Assembly: GCA_930367205.1 (NCBI GenBank)
Contig: OV884011.1
Coordinates: 107,127,139 to 107,191,138 of the forward strand
DNA: 64,000 nt
Origin: Acanthosoma haemorrhoidale
Lineage: Eukaryota > Arthropoda > Insecta > Hemiptera > Acanthosomatidae
Direction: 5' to 3'
The notes under the pieces are model-generated. The model was given only the letters and a program-made list of their open reading frames with translations, did not search any database and was not told the origin of the DNA. Shown one piece after another: positions 57,501 to 64,000 of the stretch; position 1 is the first letter of the stretch; every line of letters begins with the position of its first letter. Made by a program: the position numbers and the translations under genes.

Positions 57501-60242
57501 TATATAGAAACCACTTTGATTTTATATTAGCAAAAGCCATTAAAGTTTACCTATTCAAGTTAGTTTTTTGGGGGGGGATTTATGCAAATTTATAGATGAA
57601 TAATAATAATTATCAGTAGGGCTCGGATTTAAAGGATTTATCCTTTTTTTTTTTTTGTTCAAGAGAGGGAGGCTAGGTTTAAAGTATAAAATCCTATAAC
57701 ATATTTTTACAATTTTGCCCTAAAGTAGATACATTTGGGGTTTTCCCCGCTGAATTGGATTTTATTTATAAAATTAACTAATTATTTATACTATAATTCT
57801 AATTAAACGATTTAAATCCATTTAATTCTAATTTTTTTTTTTTATAAACAATCCAAACGCCACTCGAGAACTGTTTGGCAAAGATCCCGACATCCTGCTG
57901 ATCGTTGCTCGTACAATCATTACTGCAGATTGGTAAAGTGGCATTTAGCATCCTTCCAATCCGATTCTTTTAATTCCCACCTCTCCTCTCTGTCTACCAG
58001 GGATAACTCCTCGTGGAATCTAACTAAAAAATTTCTAAAATATCATCCTGTTTCACACCCACTCCGTCGTGATGATGGGTCCTGGGCGGCTTCGGATGGC
58101 GAAAGGTTGGAAGAATTCGCTCTGCATCTTTCCCGTACTTTCACTCCTCACCTTACTCATCGCATAACTGTTGAAGATTTCCTCACTTCACCTATCCCTC
58201 TCCCACTTCCACCAAAAGCTGTTAACCCCTCTGAGGTCAAATATCTTCTGAAAAAATTACCTTACCGAAAATCTCCCGGATATGATCTCCTTACTCTTTG
58301 AATTCTCTAACAACTTCCTCCTAAAGCCATAATCTTCCTAACCTATATTTATAATTGCATTATCTGAACGACGCACTTTCCTCTCCTCTAGAAACATTCC
58401 ATTATTGTGCTATTTATACCCAATGACACATCATCTTACTGCCCAATTAGCCTACTCCCTATCCTCTCAAAAATATTTGAAAAACTCCTATTAAAACATC
58501 TACTTTAAATTGTTGAATCCAAAAACCTTTTTCCTGCACACCTGTTTGGTTTACGTCAACGACATTCCACTGCTCAACAAGGCCTTCACGTTGTTGATCA
58601 CATATCCTCAGCCCTTGAAACCAAACACTATTGCATTGCTACCTTTCTGGACATAGCTCAAGCTTTTGACAGAGTTTGGCACGCAGGTTTGCTTTACAAC
58701 CTCAAAAGACATTTTGTGGGGAACTTCCCAAGACTCCACTTCCTCTTTCGCACCCGAGAGAGGTGACAATCATGTGGACTTGGGAGATCTCTGGGCTCTT
58801 TGTAAATACTGTATGAATGAGCGAGCGAATAAACATTGTAAATATGGTATGAATGAGATCATTTATCACAATTACCTATTGCCTAATAAGGCAGATTGTA
58901 ATTTTATCATAATAAAGTTGTTAAAGTTAAAAAAAAATTTTATAAACCTCTTGTGATAGTGGAGATTCGTCTTAATGCTAGTTCTTAATTTTCATGAAAA
59001 AGGAAATTAATATCTGGTTTGAGATTGTGTTAACAAAGCAGAATTATGTGGAGAAAGTTTTGACAAAATAAAATATACTATGTAAATGTATACTGTGTAG
59101 GTTGTACTATATAAAATGGAGGAAAATGATTCAATCCCCATCAAAAATTATACTACAAACCCCCTGGGAATTATAGTTAATATGATTAAAAAAATGTAGT
59201 TTAAATTAAAAATTCTGATTTGTGTCAATGGTTTGAAAAGTTATTGCACTGAAAAGTATACCAAAATCATTTTTACTCATCTATTCATCTCAGAATACAT
59301 TCAACCCAGTAAAATTTTTAAATAAGCTTTCTTTGATCAAATCAAAGTAATACAACCAGTAAATGATCCCAGAGCAGGCCTAACATCCTGGAATATTGTG
59401 ATGCAAATACTCAAATCGCTAATTAACATAAAGGAACTGTTTGATAACATTCAGTTTGCTGGGTTGCTTAAATCTTTTCAGATTATTCTTATGTGTTCAA
59501 AATACTTACAGTTTTCAGAGTTTCCATTTTGTGTTTACTCTCGTGAAAATATTCTGGAATTTCTTCATCTTGTAAGTAGAGCTAAAAAATCAATTAGATT
59601 ATTTAAACTAGTTTGTTTTATTAATTTTTGAATTTTACATTTAAAATGTAAAAGATATATTTCATTATCATTATCATTTAGTTCATTCTCCAAATATAAT
59701 ATATATGTAGTAGGTAAACAATGATGACCAAACAAAATAAATTTAAAGGATTAATTCATCATTAAATGTAGTTTTTAAAGTTATGCGCTAATTTTGCTTA
59801 GGAGTTTACTTTCCTCAAAAGTTTCTAATCATTTGAACTATTTAGATAGTGGACATAAAACTTCATATGTGAAATAGTCTTAAAATGTGCCTAGATCATT
59901 TTTATTGCCTTCACAGGGTGATTATTGGAAATTTTATTCTTCCACTCTGTTGTTCATATAGCATTATAAATCATTTAGCAATAAGTCATGCTTCACTTAC
60001 AAAAATAATGGTTCCTAGTTTTAAAAAAAAACTTCAAAAGAGGCTGAATTTTAGAAAAAGGGATTCATTAGTCCGTTCATTTTTCATGGAGACAAAGATA
60101 TTCACCTTACAATAAATGGGTTATCCATCAGCCTAAAGAATAAAATTTGAATTAAGAGAATAAATAAGTTTTATATAGAACTCACTTGTCCAAATACTGC
60201 ATTTTTGATGAAAGGTAAAAATATCAATATGAAGCAGGCAAC
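54572..60242 (-). CDS. Small secreted cystine-knot protein, Spaetzle-like (start exon missing)
   Basis: Four - strand exons, all phase 0, join to 146 residues: 60242-60186 (19 codons), 59581-59510 (24), 56975-56835 (47) and 54742-54572 (56 plus TAA). All have AG acceptors and GT donors (GTGAGT, GTAAGT, GTGAGG). The first exon is very hydrophobic (VACFILIFLPFIKNAVFGQ) and reads as most of a signal peptide; its Met must lie in an exon further upstream. After a short acidic linker, six cysteines follow: C49, C75, C92, C99, C129, C131. The C99-V-Q-R-Y block, a basic KRRK and the final C-x-C match cystine-knot growth factors, most closely the Spaetzle pattern (E.C, C.Q.Y, C.C); Trunk/PTTH types are alternatives. 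No furin-like site or long prodomain is seen. Introns contain a LINE, a MITE and an LTR piece. Confidence 0.75.
54885..54979. mobile_element. Foldback MITE (mariner-type), copy B
   Basis: Ninety-five bases flanked by TA on both sides (54883-54884 and 54980-54981). Arms TGGTTTGAAAAGTTTCCGAC and GTCGGAACCTTTTCAGACCA are inverted repeats with two mismatches. The central spacer is the reverse complement of that in copy A at 29.8 kb, so the two copies are the same element in opposite orientation. It sits in the last intron of the cystine-knot gene. Confidence 0.85.
54982..56045. other. Intron of the cystine-knot gene, AT-rich
   Basis: No exon or repeat recognised. Confidence 0.45.
56048..56535 (+). 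mobile_element. LTR-like repeat, copy in cystine-knot gene intron
   Basis: Starts TGTTGTGGAGAGATGAC, has a TATA-like CTTATAAGAACC near 56324 and ends around CTAATAAATAAATTA with a poly(A)-signal word. The first two thirds match the reverse complement of 46614-46976; the last part (GGCGTTGACAAACTCCACAC, CTAGTGG) matches the 34.5-kb LTR-like block in diverged form. No internal coding region lies beside it, so a solo LTR is likely. Confidence 0.6.
56536..56834. other. Intron sequence with a C run
   Basis: A run of C at 56599-56610 and a 72-codon - strand open frame (56787-56569). The frame is moderately protein-like but has no matching splice sites of the right phase, so it is not called as an exon. 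Confidence 0.35.
56976..57839. other. Intron of the cystine-knot gene, AT-rich
   Basis: No feature recognised apart from short homopolymer runs. Confidence 0.45.
57840..58947 (+). mobile_element. Jockey-like LINE, copy with target-site duplications
   Basis: A 5'-truncated sense copy at 57850-58937 is flanked by the 10-base word TTTTATAAAC (57840-57849 and 58938-58947). It starts within the region before RT, has an open RT N-terminal part (57930-58301: KSPGYDLL) and then shifts frame. It keeps HLFGLRQRHSTAQQ, and FLDIAQAFDRVWHAGLLYNL holding the first catalytic Asp. It then jumps directly to the 3' module (TRERGDNH, NKADCNFI) and ends after AATAAAGTTGTTAAAG with a short A run. The jump removes the rest of RT, as in copy 1 but at a different point. 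It is in the intron between exons 2 and 3 of the cystine-knot gene model. Confidence 0.9.
58948..59509. other. Intron of the cystine-knot gene, AT-rich
   Basis: Nothing recognised. Confidence 0.45.
59582..60185. other. Intron of the cystine-knot gene
   Basis: A donor-like GTAAGTG occurs on the - strand near 59996, but the only exon it could close is 43 bases long and of the wrong phase, so it was not used. Confidence 0.4.
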
Positions 60243-60627
60243 CTGAAATAAATGTAGTGTTAATTTTGTATGACAAATTTTACATGACAGTACTAGATAA
60301 CAGTCTTGTAAGGAGATATGGTCATTACCACACTACAACTACTATTATTTAGGTCAGGGTCATTTAACTAGCTTATAATAGTTTACATTTTATTCAAAAT
60401 ATCAATCTTTTTTTATATAAACATTTTTATTTGAAAAATTCCAATTTGCAGTATTACTAATTGGGATGTTAGAGTTTATTTATTGTTATATTAATATCTC
60501 CTGCTCATCCACTTCCAAGGTATTTCTCTGGCAAGCTAGTGGAAGGGCTGGGGGCAGTAGGGCTTACCCCCCCCCACCTCTCTCTTAGATCGTTTTGCCA
60601 TGTAGCGAGACCGAGAGAAAGGGCAAG
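60243..60627. other. Upstream of the signal-peptide exon
   Basis: The start exon of the cystine-knot gene should lie here or further right, beyond the LTR element. No convincing ATG exon was found. A pyrimidine-rich C run is at 60568-60579. Confidence 0.35.
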
Positions 60628-62026
60628 AGAGTTGTTAAACATATTATGAAACTATGCTAAGAACTTTGGGTAACTGTGTGTATATTTATAGTGATAAAGT
60701 TGAGATGTAGACAAGCCTTTCGACCAATAATAGTATGTTTAGATAAATCCGTTATCAAAAATTCCAATTTTGCACCATTTTTAAAGTTACTATCATAACA
60801 ACAATCAAGACTTACTTTGCCTATTGTGGGTACCTCATGATTGTTTCGATGCTCATAACATTCACATTTGCGCCCTTATCTAATTCACATTGTATTATTT
60901 TGTTATTAATTTTCATGGAAATCAATATTGGGCTTTCTAGTTTGGATTCAATTTTGCCAATAAAAAATTCATTATCTGCAATTTCATGGTCATGAACATC
61001 TTTATCGTCTCAACTTTATATTTATTACTTGGATGCTTACACATTTTAGAAAAATTATTGAACCTATTATAATTGAAACACTTAGAGCCAAAAGCAGGGC
61101 AATTGCGAATTGCATGAGACGTGCCGTGCCACACCTAGAGCAAGTTTTTACCTTTTGTTATTGAGATTTCTTGCTGCAGTCCATTTTGTGTCCCTTTGTG
61201 ATCTTTTGTACGAGATGATGATTATCTTGTCCTTTATTGAGGTTTTCGTTGATATCATGGATTTCTTGTTGGCTGTACTCCATCTGTGATGCAATCTGAA
61301 TAGCTTTGTCCAGTGATATTTTCATCTTCAAGAAGTCTCTCTTTTATTGTTGTGTATTTTGGATCCAATCCAACGATCAGCAAGTCTCGAACAATTGACT
61401 GCTGCAAATCACCCAGTTCACAGGACGAAGAGAGGTTTTTTAGAGCAACGACAAAGTCTTGAATAGATTCACTGTGTGCCTGTTTTCTCGTGAACAACTT
61501 GTATCTTTCCATAGCAAGGTGTGTTTTTTGGTTCAAAATGCGAATTGAAAAGTTTAACCAAGTTGTCGTAAGTTGTTGGTTTCGTTGTAAATGATTTGTA
61601 AATTTGCCTACCTTCATTTCCCAGACTAAAAAGGAAAATATTTATTTTTTGTTCATCGTCCTCTTTATATAGGTTTGATGCTTTTAGATAGATTTCATAA
61701 TTAAAAAAACATTCTTCCCATTCCTCTCTACCTGATTCACTCGGAAGTGGATCGACTTGTGCTGAGAAGAAACGTGAGGTTGACGTTACCGGTGTTGGTG
61801 CTGTCATTTTTTCCTATGTGATTGTTTCTTTTCGTTTGTTACCGTTGTCGCTATTGGGCATCTCCGTGTTTTATAGTTTTTTAACTTCTGACACCATGTT
61901 AAACATATTATGAACCAGGGACATAAAACAACACATGTTAACATTGGTAACAAGAATATATTTTGTATATACTCCCTCACTGGTTACATTGAACAGTGTT
62001 GACTATAACATGACTTTAACAAGAGT
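60628..62026 (-). mobile_element. Internally deleted LTR retrotransposon with 5-bp target duplications
   Basis: The element spans 60633-62021, flanked by AGAGT on both sides (60628-60632 and 62022-62026). Its single complete LTR (61897-62021, 125 bases) has ends TGTTAAAG and TTTAACA on the - strand. A primer-binding-like TGGTGTCAGAAG follows at once. The internal part holds gag and a protease remnant. It then joins, at about 60650, to only the last 17 bases of an LTR (TTCATAATATGTTTAACA region). RT, RNase H, integrase and nearly all of the 3' LTR are gone, yet the target duplication is intact. Confidence 0.82.
60660..61807 (-). pseudogene. gag and protease remnant of the deleted LTR element
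   Basis: Gag starts with an ATG at 61807. The N-terminal part is open to 61469 (SGREEWEECFFNYEIYLKAS; short Gag typical of Ty3/gypsy elements), then shifts frame into 61617-61255 (RKQAHSESIQDFVVALKNL). A zinc-knuckle region (CSRCGTA, then RNCPAFGSKCFNY, near 61145-61080) has degenerate spacing and lacks the usual His in the second knuckle. An aspartic-protease remnant follows at 60960-60700: the active site, normally D(S/T)GA, reads LDKGANVNVMS, and the end reads HTIIGRKACLHLNFI. The changed active site and frameshifts show it is dead. Confidence 0.75.
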
Positions 62027-62149
62027 GACTGATGATCAGGAAATTAGTGGGGATGGTGGTCAGTACCAGGACCCCATGACATAATTATCTATTTAAAATA
62101 GATTGATACAATATATAGAAGGATATTGTAGAGATGAGTGTTAGGAAAT

Positions 62150-62830
62150 AAGGAATTTACTAGAGGATTTTGATGAATGGATAGGAATTTGGAAAATCTT
62201 AAGAGTATAAGGTCAAGGACAGTTCTGAGGACTTTGGATTAGAATGTTTGGTTTGTCTGATGTTCAAAGTTTTGGGTGTTCCTCTCTGTTCTAGCCTAAA
62301 GTCCAACTGGACCCTGGGAGTGGTACCAAATTGAAGGTTGGACAGGATCCTTCTCAAAGGGTAAAGGTACACCTTTTTCTTCATTGACCCTGATACTCCA
62401 TTGGATCAATCAGTTCTCTATTATTGTGAGATTGTTGGATTTAGTTAGAATCAGGATCAGATGAAAGGATTTCTGTATCATTATCAAAGTTTGCAAGGAA
62501 GGTGATACTAGTAACAAGAATATCAACAGTGTATAGGGTATAAAGGATAGGTCCCTTGAGGAACTCCAGCTTGAAGGGGATAATAATTGGAATATACTAA
62601 GTAACAATGGACCCAAAAGAACCAGTTTGTTAGACAAGATTTGTAAAATTAGAAAAAGAGTGTGGGGTAAGGAGGTTTTAAGTTTGTAAACCAATTCGAC
62701 ATGCCATACCTGGTCGCAAGTCTGAACTACATCCTGAAAAGCAACCATGCAATAGTATTTTCTTTCAAGCACAGCGGATATATGACAGAAGAAGAAAAAA
62801 TCTTTATTCTGGAACTATGTCCCATGTGAA
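62150..62830 (-). pseudogene. LINE reverse transcriptase core fragment
   Basis: On the - strand, KYYCMVAFQDVVQTCDQVWH (62760-62700) matches the first RT catalytic block (FLDIAQAFDRVWH in the 57.8-kb copy). It continues through a VPQGTYPLSPILYTLY-like block (about 62575-62520, frame change) and a NFDNDTEILSSD block (about 62490-62455), where YADD has become FDND. A C-terminal part follows in several frames to about 62150. It covers the RT region missing from the other LINE copies but is inactive. Confidence 0.75.
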
Positions 62831-63139
62831 TAGCAATAAAGTACAAATAAATAAATTCACCTCTGGCTAACAAAAAGGAAACAATACATCACATAGGGGG
62901 AAAATAATAATAAAGGGTATACCTCAAATGAGACAATAACCAAGAATTTGCTTACAAATCAAATATAATACAGAATTAAACCTGGAAAAAAAGGTGGTAA
63001 AATAAAATAAATATTTGTGGTTACTTCTTTTATTTATTGGCTTATCTACAGAAAAGTTATTTGACCAAAATAAAAAATATCTGGAAATAAAAAACAAAAT
63101 GAAATATGTACAAAAATTAAAGAATAGTAATCAATAAGA
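62831..63139. other. AT-rich spacer between LINE fragments
   Basis: Possibly the 3' tail of the neighbouring LINE fragment. Nothing else seen. Confidence 0.35.
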
Positions 63140-64000
63140 ATAAATAATTCCTACGTTAGCAAGCATCTGTCTGGGGGATAAGGAGGGATTAGAATAGGAA
63201 GGTTTTTAAAGTACTTAAGGATGAATCATGGCAGATATTAAGAGGGAGAGAATTCCAGAAAGTAGTGGAGTGAGCAAGAAAGGAACAGTCGAATGCTGCA
63301 GTTTTGTGGAAAGGGGTAAAGGTCAGAACACTGGGCTCTTGTGTTCTAATAGTAACTATCTATTGTTGTAAATATATAGGAGGATATAAGATTGAATAGT
63401 TTGGAAAAGGAATGAACCAAAGAACTAATATCTACCGAAGGAGGGGAATAGCCACCTTAACTCGTCGTTCAGATGTGATACACGGGATCATCCCAGAGTT
63501 CTGTAAACAAATCTAACAGTGAATAGAGGTGATTATCATTTGCTAATAGTTGTAGCTTGGAAAATATAGGAATTGTTATGAGACGAAAAAAAACGCGGTT
63601 ATTGGTAGCTGGGATTTGTCAAAATAAGGAATGTATAAAATTAATGAAAAATAATAATGGCAATAAAGAATAACAAATCATTAGATTGGAGGGAGATAAG
63701 GAACTGCCAATGTCTAGGTTCAAAGTTTGGGAGAGTTGGCAAGCGATGAATAGTGATCAGAATAAAGTTCCAAAGGTTTTTGGGGCATATTAGAAAAGAA
63801 AGGTCGAAGTATGGAGATTTGTGGGATGAGCTATACAGCCTGCCCAGAAGCCGAATTTGAGGAGATTTAAATGTGTTTCTAGAAACTATGGAATTAAGGA
63901 TTGAATTAGTCTTTTGAAGGGTTTGGAAATGCTAGGGACTATTGAGATGGGTCAATAATTTTTAGGGATTTGTAACTTTATTCAATGGAAGAGCATTCAC
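63140..64000 (-). mobile_element. LINE fragment: RT N-terminal block joined to C-terminal end
   Basis: At the window edge (63995-63830, - strand) a degenerate RT block reads PISIVPSISKPFKRL and FLETHLNLLKFGF, like YRPISLLP and HQFGF of the other copies. It runs to AT-rich, broken sequence. Near 63510-63430 the string FVYRTLG and SHLNDELRWLFP suggests the end of the ORF2 protein, and FWNSLPLNI-like coding near 63255-63215 is typical of LINE C-termini. It is dead and may belong to a related rather than the same family. Confidence 0.5.

Noticed and set aside
59990..60050. Possible 43-base exon with a GTAAGTG donor between exons 1 and 2 of the cystine-knot gene
   Set aside because: Wrong phase; it would break the frame that all other exons share.
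1..64000. CRISPR arrays, operons, true tRNA, rRNA or spliceosomal snRNA genes
   Set aside because: Looked for on both strands by eye; no regular spacer array and no intact structural RNA gene was found.

Overview
The window looks like nuclear DNA of an insect or close arthropod relative. It is AT-rich, its genes have small exons and long introns with GT/AG borders, and it is full of insect-type transposons (a Jockey-like LINE family, a mariner, Ty3/gypsy-like LTR elements, a foldback MITE, tRNA-like SINEs). There are no bacterial features (no operons, no Shine-Dalgarno sites, no CRISPR). The species cannot be told from the sequence.

Three host genes could be spliced by eye with consistent reading phase. 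(1) About 20.58-24.43 kb, + strand: the last five coding exons of a coiled-coil protein ending in the hydrophobic tail VLWV; the 5' part was not found. (2) 40.03-53.53 kb, + strand: a complete 12-exon gene for tRNA-dihydrouridine synthase 3 (571 codons plus stop), with two CCCH zinc fingers and the catalytic GCP cysteine; one intron uses a GC donor. (3) 54.57-60.24 kb, - strand, tail-to-tail with gene 2: four phase-0 exons of a small secreted six-cysteine protein (signal-peptide exon, short linker, Spaetzle-like cystine-knot spacing). Its start exon was not found.

The rest is repeat debris and AT-rich DNA. 1-2.9 kb: minus-strand LINE with a small poly(A) insertion and an internal deletion. 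2.9-15 kb: AT-rich, with another LINE 3' end and a few GC-richer unexplained islands. 15.4-16.1 kb: different LINE fragment. 24.6-29.8 kb: AT-rich. 29.8-33.3 kb: foldback MITE, a dead intronless copy of the U2AF35-related splicing factor (ZRSR2/Urp), and a dead Ty3/gypsy pol. 34.5-35.4 kb: LTR-like block followed by a primer-binding-like site. 36.4-38.0 kb: old LINE copy. Introns of gene 2 hold a mariner with both TIRs, an LTR copy, a SINE and the 5' part of an LTR element with an open gag-like frame. Introns of gene 3 hold a MITE, an LTR copy and a target-site-flanked LINE. 60.6-62.0 kb: internally deleted LTR element with matching 5-bp target duplications. 62.1-64 kb: LINE RT fragments.

The genes do not form a pathway. 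All exon models and family calls were read by eye without database searches.
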